Assembly: GCA_014529385.2 (NCBI GenBank)
Contig: CM043963.1
Coordinates: forward strand, 72,381,412-72,445,411
Reading direction: 5' to 3'
DNA: 64,000 nt
Source: Adiantum capillus-veneris
Taxonomy: Eukaryota; Streptophyta; Polypodiopsida; Polypodiales; Pteridaceae
In this document: positions 12,055 through 22,689 of the stretch, piece by piece
Layout: the number at the start of each line of letters is the position of its first letter
How positions within the stretch are numbered: position 1 is the first letter of the stretch
Position numbers and translations under genes: made by a program
Notes under the pieces: generated by a model
Told to the model about the DNA's origin: nothing
The model's database searches: none
The model's input: the letters and a program-made list of their open reading frames with translations, nothing else

Positions 12055-12627
12055 TGTTAACCCTCACAGCACACGGACACCCTATGATCTATAAACGTTG
12101 TATTATTTAGAGTCAGGTACCGGGCTTGTCGGACCAATAGGGAAGGGTAAGAGTGATCGCCGATGAGAGGCGCACTTTAACACGAACATTCGAGGGATTA
12201 GTTGGTTAAGCATGGGCGCCCAAGTGTGAATGGGGTGAGCTCCTATAAAAGCCAACTAAACCTAATTTTTACTTATTCTCTCATTTGTGCAATAGAAGAG
12301 TGCTCTTGCTCCATCTCCATCTCCATCTTCTTCTTCTTCACCTCCTTGTGTGTGTGCGTGTGAGAGAGAGAGAGAGGGAGAGTGTGTGTGCGATCGAGCA
12401 TTACGAAGGCACGACGGCGGCGAAGCGGTTGAGCGCGGCACGACTGCAGCTTCTTCTTCATCGCGGCAATGAATCCACCACAAAGACGAGCGTAGAGCGG
12501 TGAGTGACACACCCTCTGTTTTCTTGAGCTTGCTAGTTTAGGCTTGTTGTGTGCTTGGAGCCGTTTGTGGCTCGCATACGGTGTATTGGCAAGTCCCTTG
12601 CTTCGACAGTGCGGCAAGGAGCGCACA
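12055..12627 (+). repeat. 3' LTR of the gag-only element
   Basis: 573 bp, colinear with 5315-5889; TATA box at 12244-12250; followed by GTCAA (12628-12632). Confidence 0.93.
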
Positions 12628-12930
12628 GTCAATATATGTAGCATTAGCTTGTTTGCTCTACAAGGCAGGGTATTACAATAGTGTTGATATCAACAAACAA
12701 CAAGAGGTGCTCATGAATGGGTCCCACAACAGAATATATTTTTTTTGGCTATGATTAGGCTACATGATTGAATGGGAGGACTCATTGGAGAAAACGCCCT
12801 TAGGCCAATGGAGTAACCAATGTCCATATATGTAGCATTAGTTTGTTTGCTCTACAAGGGGGGGTATTACAATAGTGCTAATATCAACAAACAACAAGAG
12901 GTTCTCATGAATGGGTCCTATGACAGAGTA
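12628..12930 (+). repeat. Rest of tandem-duplication copy 1 plus complete copy 2 (empty site)
   Basis: 12628-12746 completes copy 1 and 12747-12930 is copy 2. In copy 2 the bases around 12821-12830 read across the insertion point without an element (GTCCA followed by TATATG), so it is a paralogous empty site that confirms the 5-bp duplication. Confidence 0.85.
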
Positions 12931-13254
12931 AAAAAAATGATGATCAAAACTAGAGCAGCAGATGACAAGATGGTTAGAGAAATTGCTAATTCTATCTAGA
13001 GACTCCACTCTCATATTAATGATGTTATTCAAGCCTAGCCTTGAGGTGTTTTTGATCCAGGTTGTGAACAATTTTCTCATGCTTTGTATATGTTTTTATG
13101 TCTCTCTTATGAACCAAACTATGTGTCTTGGGAGTGTATCCTCAATTAACCCTCCTTTAAGACATTGTAATATTTTGATCTCTCTCTTAATATAAATTGA
13201 CACTTTTATTGGAAAACAAATAAACAAATAGAAGGGCTTCCCCATAGGACCATG
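12931..13254. other. No gene seen
   Basis: Short frames only. The AT-rich tail near 13160-13230 ends in an A-rich run and resembles a transcript 3' end, but I cannot assign it. Confidence 0.35.
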
Positions 13255-13446
13255 ACGAGTGTGTATGTGTGAGTGTTGATTGGGCAAGTGGGAAATCTCT
13301 CTCTTCTCACTCCATCTGTGTTTTCCCTGTCTTAGCCAGGTGGGTTGTGTAAGCCGAGTGGTGCCCCATAATGTGTGTTTGTGTCATTCCAAGAGTGTGT
13401 GTCGGGTTAACATAGAGGCTTTGTGTGTGTTTCCAACCCGCTCACA
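13255..13446 (+). repeat. Truncated 5' LTR
   Basis: Matches 19731-19917 of the 3' LTR almost base for base and ends CTCACA. The upstream 950 bp are missing. Confidence 0.85.
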
Positions 13447-13452
13447 TTCTTT

Positions 13453-13470
13453 TGGCGCCCCCACGGAGGA
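13453..13470 (+). other. Primer-binding site (tRNA not assigned)
   Basis: TGGCGCCCCCACGGAGGA lies 7 bp after the LTR end. It aligns with TGGTGCCCCCACTGAGGA at 24766-24783. I cannot match it confidently to a named plant tRNA. Confidence 0.6.
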
Positions 13471-14124
13471 TCTTCTTCGAGTACCTTCAACTTGAGGATT
13501 ACAGGTTGCAGATTACAAGTTACAGGTTACAGGAACATGTAGAGGTACATGTGATTCACATATATAGGTACATGCAATTGCCGTGGGTATGCATCATTTG
13601 ACGCCTGGTTGAGCGCATTGTCTTGGATGGTACGTTACTTGGGGATACTGCCATTGTACGCTTTTGTGGAGCCATACTTGGTTTTATTTGGCAGTCTCAT
13701 CCATTTCTAAGACTTGGTCTGGAAGATAGTCATTTTTGAGACTTCACTATACGAGATTTGCATAAGCTTTCATGAGAGGGTCGATAGCGTGAGGTTTTAT
13801 TGAGCTGGGGGATTTTCAAATGTGAGATCCTTTCCGTGATATAGATGGCTAGAGCACCCTTTTCGTGACCTCGCCATAGGCTATGTACTAGTGATTCCTA
13901 CTTGATGCGCGGGTTCTATTGTTGGCAGGTTATGCGTACATATACAGTCTATATTTTGGGTTCTTACTGCTCTACTTCTGAGGAAACTCTGCCAAAAGTT
14001 TTCCAAGTTGTGATAGCTAGTTTTTGGGTCTTTTGAGCCATTTATGTTGTTCTGCTGTTGAAATTCTTGCAAAATCAGAGGATAAGTCATATGTGCCTTC
14101 TTGGGAGCTGCATGGTTGGCTTTA
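13471..14124 (+). other. Leader of the deleted gypsy element
   Basis: Non-coding apart from the ORF that follows. A GATTACAGGTTGCAG-like triplication of TTACAGG units lies at about 13497-13532. Confidence 0.5.
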
Positions 14125-14343
14125 ATGGATGACCTAAATGGACCTCAATTCACTCCTTTTCATTTAACACAAAGAATACAGATAAATGTTCATGTGTCCA
14201 GGAAGAATTTTTCCCAACAGCGCATAGTCTTTATGTTCAAGCCAAGAAGATTAAGAGAGATATTGGAATACCCTTTGCCTGTTGTAATTCCGATGATTAA
14301 CTATGAAAACTCATTTGATGTGCATGTGTTTGTTCTTATCTAA
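14125..14343 (+). CDS. Conserved 72-codon leader ORF upstream of gag
   Basis: The frame opens upstream at 14101 (80 codons), but the Met at 14125 gives exactly 72 codons, the same as the ORF at 26223-26441 in the other gypsy element. The two proteins align end to end with no gap and share about 21 of 72 residues by my count, most clearly near the C-terminus (P-x-V-x-P ... F-x-V ... V-L). Both lie just upstream of gag (103 nt here, 83 nt there). The protein is rich in alternating hydrophobic residues and has no recognised domain. The function is unknown. A shared ORF in decayed leader sequence suggests past protein-level constraint. Confidence 0.6.
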   Translation: MDDLNGPQFTPFHLTQRIQINVHVSRKNFSQQRIVFMFKPRRLREILEYPLPVVIPMINYENSFDVHVFVLI

Positions 14344-14446
14344 AGACAAGCTCCATTGAAGTTTCTAGGGATTGAGGCAGTCAAAAGTTTTGGGTTCTTG
14401 CACGTGTGTTTGAAGGGGTTCTCAAAGCATCATAACTTGGGTAGCC

Positions 14447-16337
14447 ATGGCTTTCTTCTATTCAGAATTTCATGGAAGAAGTGATGAAGATGTGGAAGAC
14501 TTTTTGGAAAAGATGGAGGTTGCCTGCATTAGCAACCAGATTCATGACCCGGCACAGATGTTACGTCTTCTTCAGATTTTTTTTAAAGAGTGATGCACGA
14601 GTTTGGTCCAAAGAATTTGAAGAGGAGTTGCGTGTGGCTGATCCACTTGTAAGATTGAGTTGGGACAATCTAAGGCATGGATTGGAAGTGGAGTTTGTGA
14701 AGACAGAAGATCCTGACAAAGTGTGGCAAGAAGTACAAGGTTTGGTGCAAAAGAAGGTGAGCCAGTAGATGCGTACATACGTAAGTTTTCATTGGAATGG
14801 GAGCAGATGTGCAAGGCCTTCGCACCACAAGTACCCCCACCTGACACGATGAAGAAGGACATATTATTGGATAGTCTTTGGGAGAATATACGTTGGAGAG
14901 CGGAGCTAAAGAAGCCTAGAACATATGCATTATGTGAAATTTGGACTCACAAAGGGACCCTTTAAGGAGTTCGACTTTACCTCTCTCTACCAAAACGAAC
15001 GCATGAAAAAAAAATTGCAAACAAACTCCAAAGTTAGCGTAGGTTTGACAGCTAGAATGTCCTCTTTAAGCTCTATCTATTGATATATAGCACGCCATGA
15101 GATTCCTCATATTTTAGAAGATTCTTTTTTTGATTCACCTATGATGTGACAACTCTATCGAAATCTAAGTGAATCAAAAAAAGAATCTTCTAAAATATAA
15201 GGAATCTCATGGCGTGCTATATATCAGTAGATAGAGATTGAAAAGAACATTCTAACTGTCAAACCTCCGCCAACTTTGGAGTTTGTTTGCAAAAAATTAT
15301 CCATGCGCCGGTTTTGGTAGAGAAAGGTAAAGTAAAACTCCTTAAAGGGCCCCTTTGTGAGACCAAATTTCACCTAATGAAGATGCATTGGAGGTGGCAA
15401 GGAACAAAGAGTGGAAGCTGAGGAAAATGAGCCAACTAGGGGTGGAGTCACCGCCCAGGAGGTCTGAGTTTCAGCCTATGGAATCTTTACAAGGTCGCAT
15501 GCCAGGGGTTCATCATGAACCAGTGGTTTTTATTACTCCTCAAGTTATGCCAGCAGTAGTCACTACAACAGTGCAAGATGATGGGCTAAGGCAAGACATG
15601 AGGCAAGTGGTAGATTTGATGAAGAATCTTAGCCTAAACGTGCTAGGTAATGTGTGAAATACTCAAGGTCGGGGGAGGTTTGCAAATCAGCCAGGAGGTG
15701 AAGAAAGACCCAAGAATGGTGTTGGACAAAGCAATGGTATAGTCTGGAGGCAGACGCCCACATGTTATAATTGTGAAAAGTTGGGACACATCAGCCCGAA
15801 ATGTGATAAGCCACCAAGGATGGGGGGGGGACATGTATCCATTGCCAAGACAGGTGCTAGCTAGGTCAAATGATTATGGCATTGAAATTAAGGGAGAAGA
15901 AGGAACCAATGGATTAACCCAAGAGGAAAAAGGAAAGAAAAAAGTGATAAGTGTAGTCACCTTGGAGAAGGCAACAAAGCTGGAGGATACATTAGTGATG
16001 CCTATTCGGAAGAGGACCACACAAGATAAGGAAGGAAGAAATGCCCCAGGTCCTAGCAAGAAGAAGGGAAAGATCCAGGAAGGCGAAGATGTCAAGGTCA
16101 AGAGGAAAAGGAGGGCTCGTCGCAAGTTTCAGGTTTCATATTTTCCACTAGGGATGGGAAATTAAGCTATGACTTGAAGGAGGATCAAACACGCAGGAAG
16201 ACATATGTTACTTTTGGGCAGCTTATAGAGATGGTGCCTAAGCTAAAGCGACAATGGAAGAGGATGGTTAACCCAATGGAGAAAGAGCCAGAGAGAGGTT
16301 CAATAAAGGTGTTGGCAATGGACGAGCTACCAGACAT
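14447..16337 (+). pseudogene. Gag of the deleted gypsy element
   Basis: The start is the ATG at 14447 (MAFFYSEFHG). The core follows to a T-run at about 14575, where one base shifts the frame, and then (SDARVWSKEFEEEL) to about 14750, where a second single-base shift occurs (EGEPVDAY). The frame is cut at 14932 by the foldback element and resumes at 15383 in the reading that the uninterrupted gene would have had (Y-A-L then E-V-A-R-N-K). A CCHC knuckle, CYNCEKLGHISPKC, is at about 15757-15800. A Lys-rich region follows (15773-16165). It would have bound element RNA. Confidence 0.8.
14925..15390 (+). mobile_element. Foldback (MITE-like) element with 206-nt inverted arms
   Basis: The element body is 14933-15382. 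The left arm (14933-15138) and right arm (15169-15374) are near-perfect reverse complements separated by a 30-nt loop (15139-15168). The ends read TGTGAAATTTGG and CCAAATTTCACC, with an 8-bp unpaired tail TAATGAAG at the right end. It is flanked by ATGCATTA (14925-14932) and ATGCATTG (15383-15390), an 8-bp near-perfect target duplication that restores the gag frame when one copy is removed. It has no coding capacity. The 8-bp duplication suggests hAT-type mobilisation, but the terminal sequence does not identify a superfamily. Confidence 0.8.
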
Positions 16338-17979
16338 TTGCCCAATAGTAGATGTGTGGCACAAAAAAAAAATCTGGGACAAGGTTATGTGGATGGTGGA
16401 TCCCAAATATGTCTCATAACACACTCATGCGTTGAGAAGATGGGTCTTACAATGACTGGGGTGTTAGGCTTTCGGATCAGATTGGCAAACCATCAAAAAG
16501 TAAAATGTTTGAGTGTTGTAAAGAGGTTAGAAGTGGAGGCGTATGATGCAAAGGTGGTGGTTGATTTTCATGTGATGCCAGCGAGGTTGGGAGCATATCC
16601 TATTATACTAGGCAGACCATGGTTATGTGCAGTGGGAGCTGTTCAAGACTGGAGACGTGGTACGATTAGCCTCTATGAAAAGACAGGTGCCAAGAAGCTA
16701 TATAATATGGACATAAGGAAAGTATTGGAAGAGCTTTATGAAAATGAGGATGAGTCTAGTGATGAAGACTATTCCACAGTGACTGATGAGGACAGCGATA
16801 GTTCTACCAGCAGTGATGAGGATGTTGATGTTTCATTTCTTTTGATGGACAAAGAAATCCATGAGTCTAGTTTAGTCACATTTGCAAATGAGATTGAAGA
16901 TGAAAGTGAAGGGCCTTATGAAGTGATTGAAGGGATGATGCAAACCAGGGTTGAATTGTTAAAGAAGCAGGAATTGATGACAAAAATGATCAGTGGAGAC
17001 CTCTCAGCTATGGAGAAGGAGATATATTTGCACATGCTGGCTAGTTTTTCTGATTTTTTTATTACTTCATATGAAGAGATTAGAGGGTTCAAAGGAGAAG
17101 AGATGCATATAGAGCTGAAATAAGGTGCTAAGCCAGTGCAGCAAAGGCTAAGAAGGATGGATCAAGAGCAGATGGAAGCCTTGCGGGAAGAGGTGGAAAA
17201 GTTATTGAAGGCAGGGTTCATAGTCCCAGTGGAGACCACAGAATGGGTGAGTCCAATAGTAGTCAGCCCAAAGAAGGATGGAAAGTGGAGGATTTGTGTA
17301 GATTTTAAACCCTTAAATGTAGCCACTAAGAAGAACCCATATCCTCTTCCATTCATCGATCAGATCTTGGATTCAGTGGCAGGGTATGAGAGGTACAGTG
17401 TGTGTGATGGTTTTTCAAGCTATTTTCAATTGAAGATTGCCCTTAAAGACCGAAAAAAGACAACTTTCATTATGCCATGGGGCTGTTATTGCTACATGGT
17501 ATTACCATTTGGGTTGTCAAATGGACCATCTTTCTATCAAGAGAGAGAAAATTGGGTATTGGAAACATTCATTGGTAGTTGTGTTAAAGCCTTTATGGAC
17601 GACTTTTGTGTCTACAACAGTAGGGCTGAACACCATGAGAAGCTGCAAATGGTATTGGCTCGATATGATGAATATGGAGGACAACTAAATCCAAATAAAT
17701 GTCATCTAGCACAACCAAGGGTGAAGTTATTGGGCCATATGGTGTCAAAAAATGGCATTGAGGCTTATCCAGACAAGGTTAAGTCTATTATTCTTCTTCC
17801 ATCACCTACGAGTCCAAAGCATTTGGCAACCTTTATACACAAAGTAAAGTACATGGCGCAGTTTATTCCATTATCTTCATAGCTTCTTTATCCATTATAA
17901 CAAGTGGCAAAGCATGATCCATTGCAATGGGATGACAAGTGTGAAGAAGTGTTTCAAGAGGTGAAAGAAGTGTTAGGGG
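16338..17979 (+). pseudogene. Protease and reverse transcriptase of the deleted gypsy element
   Basis: One frame runs from 16338 to 17882 with a single TAA at 17121-17123. It holds the retropepsin motif YVDGGSQICLI (DGG instead of the usual DSG/DTG), an acidic Ser/Asp linker (about 16750-16850), and RT blocks WVSPIVVSPKKDGKWRICVD, LPFGLSNGPSF and the catalytic FMDDF. After a TAG at 17880-17882 the start of RNase H is readable (WDDKCEEVFQEVKEVL) until the deletion. The intact relative at 27900-29500 shows the same order. Confidence 0.85.
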
Positions 17980-18740
17980 GGCCAAGATTTAGAGCTAAAC
18001 TACTAGACTTCTTATGTGCGAAGATGAAGATTAGGCACTAGCATACCACTCCTTATTATCCAGAATGTAATGGCTTAAATGAAAGATTCAATGGTGAGTT
18101 GGTACAAATTATTTCGAAAGTGACAGAGCCCCAAGGAAAGAATTGGGACTTGGAATTGCCTAGTGCATTATGGGCTTACCGTACTTCGGTGAAGACAGGT
18201 ACAGGGTTTACTCCATTTCATCTGGTATATGGAAAGGAAGCACTATTGCCTGTGGAGGTAGAGTTGCCTACAATAAAGATTCTTGGTCCGTCCGGTGATG
18301 CATTCAAAGAGAGGCTCTTACAGTTACAAGAGGTTCAGCTGCATAGGATGAGTGCGTTGGAACATTATGGGCAGATGCAGGATAAGCCTTTGGCAAAGAT
18401 AAATGAAAAGGTCAAAACTAAGGGTATCAAGAAACATGACTTGGTTTTGCACTACAACAGTAAGCTGGAAAACACCTTCCAAAAGAAGTTTCAAGTTAAG
18501 TGGGAAGTCCCTTTTAAGGTGGTCGAGTGTTTCCCAAATGGTACATATGAGCTGGCTAACCTTGATGGAATCCTACATAAGTCATGGGTAAATGGAATGC
18601 ATCTTAAATTATATCATACCAGGTTAATGATGGTGGAGCAAGATGAGTTTTCTGTGGAGCAAGTAATGTTGGTGAGGGATGAGGAGACTTGTGACACGGC
18701 GAGTCTCATATCTCTTTTTGCTGCTGCTGACCATGAATGA
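17980..18740 (+). pseudogene. Integrase C-terminal half
   Basis: Starts abruptly at a segment equivalent to GPGFRADL of the intact element, so RNase H and the integrase zinc domain and first Asp residues are deleted. The last catalytic Glu region (TPYYPECNGLNERFNG) and the C-terminal DNA-binding domain remain; the frame 18099-18740 is open to TGA. It cannot act alone. Confidence 0.85.
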
Positions 18741-18751
18741 TCTAGCAGGCT

Positions 18752-18768
18752 AGGAGATGGGCAAACTA
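18752..18768 (+). other. Polypurine tract, weak
   Basis: AGGAGATGGGCAAACTA precedes the TGTTAGGAG LTR start; it is interrupted by pyrimidines. Confidence 0.4.
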
Positions 18769-19917
18769 TGTTAGGAGTTTTTTTGGAGCAAGGTATTGCA
18801 CATATGTATATACACATGCATGGTGCATAAAATAAATAATTGCCCATTCTTTAGAGCCATGTGGTTACGTGGGGCCCACATGTGTACAAGTAGGGTAGGG
18901 TGTACATAGTGCATCGATTTTCATTATCACGAGTATTAGTGTGTTTTTTTATAATAAGAGGAATTTGCGGCGCGTAAAAATTCTCAAGGAAGCTATCGGT
19001 GTGACCACGCCATGAGGTAAGCAAGTGCGTTAGATGGAATCTAGTGGCGTTAGGAGGTCAAATGGGATCAAGTCTTGCACGTGGGTAAGTGAAGACACAA
19101 AGGGGCTGTTTTTTTGTGATGAATTATGCAAAAGGTCATCATGAGGACCATCTTTTGGGGCTACTTCACATGGTTGCGGGACCAAATCTATGGCCTTAAT
19201 GAGAAAAGTTGAGGGCCAGGTGTGCGGATGGATGCAACAGGGTGACAACTATGCACTACGAGGCCGCTTTTTGGCCTGTTCGGGGTCCGTTTGAGGTCAA
19301 CTAAAAGGCCAAAGGTGCCCAAGTAATAAAACTAAATGTGGGAACTAAAAAACCTGAGAGAAAGACCAGAAAAAACGTGGAGAAGAGGAGCAATACCTGC
19401 AGCTCAAGTTTTGCTCATTTTGGAGCATTTTTTGGCCCTAAACAACTCATCCAAGGTCGGATTTGAGCACTATGACATTGTAGGGTGGGATTTTTGGCCG
19501 TTCCGGGCACAATGGCGCTGTCCATTTTGCCTAATTACTCATAGATTTTCTGTTGTTTTCCTATGTAATCTTCTCCGGTGAGTGAAGCCTCTACTTAACT
19601 TTGTGGTTGTATCCGGTGTATTTCCTCAATACTGTGTAAACTATTTGCCCCATTGGTGTTGGGCTGAGCTTCATTGAGTCTAAACAACAGAAATTTGCCT
19701 CCTTTGAGTTGAATTGATAGTGTGTGTGTGAGTGTGTATGTGCGAGTGTTGAGTGGGCAAGTGGGAAATCTCTCTCTTCTCACTCCATCTGTGTGTTCCC
19801 TGTCTCGGTCAGGTGGGTTGTGTAAGCCGAGTGGTGCCCCATAATGTGTGTGTGTGTTATTCCAAGAGTGTGTGTCGGATTATCATAGAGTCTTTGTGTG
19901 TTTCCAACCCACTCACA
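18769..19917 (+). repeat. 3' LTR of the deleted gypsy element
   Basis: About 1,149 bp, TGTTAGG...CTCACA. Its last 187 bp match the 5' remnant. The left boundary rests on the TG after the purine tract and was not checked against a complete partner. Confidence 0.75.
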
Positions 19918-20910
19918 ACGTTCAACACACATTTAACAGTCAGAGCAGGTCGTTACCAAAGCGGTTATGTTCGGAACTCCTAGTAGACCATTCGAGGGTT
20001 CACTGCCTCCAGTGCGCATGGTTAAGGACTCCTGTTGCCTGTGCAAAATTAGAATTGCATCCGGTGTTAAACTCAGGCCATGCCTTCAATGAGCGCTCGT
20101 TGCCTTGGTGTAACCACCTCGCCATCTCCTCCATCATGCTTTGAGGTTGTTCCCATGTCTAGATAGACACCAACAACAGGATCGCCAAGTGTAGAAGGGG
20201 GAGATAGAGAAGGCGGCAGTTGGCGAGAGAGAGTATGAGAGACATGACGTGAGAGAGAAAGAGAGAGAGACATGCTAAAACTTGTTCATTCATTGAGACA
20301 CCGTCATTACAATAAAAGGCTTTATTTTATAAGTTTCCCATGCCCTTTGGCTCCTCCCTCATGGTGACCCTTCATTCCTTCCATAGACCTTAGTCTAAAG
20401 CCTAGGGAATATGCACTGTATACATTAGAGGTTTAAGACCAAGAGCAGAGGATAAGCAAAGGTTCTTGGGTTCTTATGCAGCCAAGAAGGAGAAAAAGAT
20501 CAAAGGCAATAAATATGTTTAGTTCTGCATGGAAAGCAAGAGTTCTGGATTCCAAAGTCGAGGTTGGTACTTGAAGACTGTGAAAGAGGTCTTTGTTCAA
20601 CATTTTTTCACTCACTCTGATGTGATTGCTAATGGAGGAAATGTCTCCATGGTGCATAATCCATGGTGCAACTGTGAGTTAATTATTTAGCACTCCTCTA
20701 TAAATGTTATCTTACATTTCAAATGTGAATCTACTTTTTCCTTCTCTTATTATAGATATTTAATTAGGTTATACAGATGTTTGTAACTATTTACATTCTT
20801 TTACATTCAAAGACGTTTATCCTTCCTCATATGAGGAATGGGAGCCACTAGAGTGCGTTATAGGTCCAATCTCTGTGACCCATGCTCATATTGGGGTCTT
20901 GTAGTATGCA
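19918..20910. other. No gene identified
   Basis: Contains a GA-rich run (20230-20272) and short frames on both strands. Part of 20430-20660 reads as a 74-codon minus-strand frame without recognisable content. Confidence 0.35.
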
Positions 20911-21600
20911 GGTAGAAATAGCAAAAGCCTTGCAGACAAGGGTATTTTCTTCTATGACCATTTCTACCAACTCAATCGAAGGAATCAGAGGGGAGTGTTG
21001 GTGAAGGTTTCTCTACCAACCAACTGGAACTTCATGGATTGGCCCATTCCCGACACAACAATGAGTGAGGCATTGAGAAGTAGGCTTTATAGGGATGTTC
21101 AGAGGTCTCTCAGAAACTCTGTACCCACTAAATTGGTGAGACTTGAAAATTTATATCTTGTTGGTCTCTTTGTTGAGTTATTTCATACCTGCAATGTACA
21201 TGTTGCTAAAACTATGCTGCTCTGGAAATCATTTGATTCCCTCTTGTGTGATAAGCTTCTTGATCGAGGGTGGTATGTGAAAGAAATAGATGGCATATGT
21301 TGTGAGATTTCTCTTGACACTTTCATTGTAAAGTATATGCTTGCGACACATACACTAATAATCTCCTTTTGGTACAAGTGTTCTCACCTTGTTGAAGGTT
21401 GCTATGTGCCTATGGATCAAGAGACAACAAGTTTGGCAAACAATGTTTTCATAGACGTGGAAGTGGTGGACAAAGACCTAAATCTTATGACAATAATTAC
21501 AATAAGGCAGCAATGTAATCTTTTGCAACTTCGACATGACATAGTGGAGGAGACTACAGACATTCACTCCGTAAACTTTTATTTCTTGTTGGGCGGATGA
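20911..21600 (+). CDS. Unrecognised exon-like open frame
   Basis: The frame is open from just after TTGTAG (20905-20910, a possible 3' splice site) to TGA at 21598-21600, about 229 codons; the first Met is at 20995. The composition is protein-like, mixed and without low-complexity, but I recognise no domain. It contains paired Cys residues near GICCEIS and several hydrophobic stretches. It may be the last exon of a host gene or the C-terminus of an old mobile-element protein; a T-rich trailer and a CT/CA repeat follow. Confidence 0.35.
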   Translation, partial: GRNSKSLADKGIFFYDHFYQLNRRNQRGVLVKVSLPTNWNFMDWPIPDTTMSEALRSRLYRDVQRSLRNSVPTKLVRLENLYLVGLFVELFHTCNVHVAKTMLLWKSFDSLLCDKLLDRGWYVKEIDGICCEISLDTFIVKYMLATHTLIISFWYKCSHLVEGCYVPMDQETTSLANNVFIDVEVVDKDLNLMTIITIRQQCNLLQLRHDIVEETTDIHSVNFYFLLGG

Positions 21601-21750
21601 AGAGTAATGCAACGAAGGGAGAAGCATTTTCTGTGTGGAGATCTTTTTGGCCGTATTCAAATTGTACCCATGTAATCTACCCTGAATGGCTTTAATGAAA
21701 TGTAACTTTTTTGACTAGTTTAATCTTAATATCAAGTGTTTGCTCACAAC

Positions 21751-21753
<3 letters not shown>

Positions 21754-21836
<83 letters not shown>
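21754..21836 (+). repeat. (TC)n(AC)n compound microsatellite
   Basis: About 28 TC units followed by about 13 AC units; a second CT tract is at 21937-21959. The frames across it are artefacts. Confidence 0.97.
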
Positions 21837-21840
<4 letters not shown>

Positions 21841-22111
21841 CAGGCACAACGAATCATTATGAAGTGTATTTCCAAGTACAAATTGTGGGTTGTGCAAGCG
21901 CAAATATGGGGGGCTTGCTATTAATTGTGTATTAAGAGCTCTCTCTCTCTCTCTCTCTAAGTATTTGAAACACATAGACAGGTAGATAGTATCAATTTAA
22001 TGTATAAACGATGAATTACTAAGTACATTTGTAAGTAAAAATTCCAATGTGCTCAATGGGCTTAAGTACATTCCTTGCAGGTATGGGATCAAAATGTCCT
22101 CTAGGTAAAAA

Positions 22112-22572
22112 TTATGAAGATGAAGGTGGGGAAATAGTAGTGCTGGGTGGATTAGGTAAACCCTTATGTGGTGTGTCATCAATCAACAAAGTATTTTGAG
22201 CATCATAAGGCACATTGATGTGTTCAAAGGGCTTGTAGAAAGTTTGTACATGAGGTTTAGTTGGGTGGAAATGTTTTGCAATGGTAATACAATTTCTTTG
22301 ACTATACACAAAATAAAAATCCGATCTCTGAATTTCAACAAAATTGCAAACTATATTAACAAGGGGATTCAAGTTTTGCGGCTGCACTGAAGACCAGATA
22401 GCAACCCTAAACCGTGGAATCAAAAAAATCAAAAATTCCTTTGTGCCTGGTCAAATTACTACTCTAAGATTTTCCAAGCGAAAACTATGTAAATAGGAGA
22501 TCTCTGTAGGTACATTGTACAGCTGTTGTAGTAGCAACAATCCATTGAGATCCAAAATAATTAGTCTCTGCA
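22112..22572 (-). pseudogene. FCP1/NIF-like HAD phosphatase domain, broken
   Basis: Minus strand. The exon appears to begin after ATTATTGCAG (a 3' splice site, complement of 22573-22582). HAD motif I is ILDLNGLLL (Asp at 22550-22552), then a P-G-T-K-E-F-L block, then VAIWSS, and the second Asp pair in LLIDDTPHKG (about 22160-22180). These are in the order and spacing of plant FCP1/NLI-interacting-factor phosphatases. An in-frame TGA at 22451-22453 sits where the family has Arg before P-G (CGA to TGA). After about 22150 the continuation is in another frame (21997-22182). Family members dephosphorylate Ser/Thr, for example RNA polymerase II tails; this copy should be inactive. Confidence 0.65.
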
Positions 22573-22689
22573 ATAATTTTGTGCATACATATAGGTACTT
22601 AGAAACAAAAAAAGAGTATATTATTTAAGTACAATGGATATTATCGGAACAACCATATCTACTTGAAACAAGAGTCCATACTTGGTCAT

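Larger units (their letters stand above)
5315..12627 (+). mobile_element. Structurally complete gag-only LTR retrotransposon (TR-GAG type, non-autonomous)
   Basis: This 7.3-kb element has matching LTRs (575 and 573 bp), a tRNA-Asp primer site, a polypurine tract and a perfect 5-bp GTCAA duplication at 5310-5314 and 12628-12632. The interior encodes only a gag-like protein; no protease, reverse transcriptase, RNase H or integrase can be found in any frame. It must therefore have been copied by enzymes supplied by another element. By eye the LTRs differ at about a dozen positions, so they are roughly 98% identical and the insertion is moderately recent. The tRNA-Asp primer site is typical of several plant Ty3/gypsy lineages, including Athila. 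Confidence 0.9.
13255..19917 (+). mobile_element. Deleted Ty3/gypsy retrotransposon carrying a foldback insertion
   Basis: The order is 5' LTR remnant, primer site, leader ORF, gag, protease, reverse transcriptase, integrase C-terminus, 3' LTR. The 5' LTR keeps only its last 192 bp. RNase H and the integrase core are removed by an internal deletion near 17979. Gag has two frameshifts and a 450-bp insertion. Its polyprotein is related in layout and sequence to the intact element at 23186-34814, and both have the same unusual type of primer site. Confidence 0.85.
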
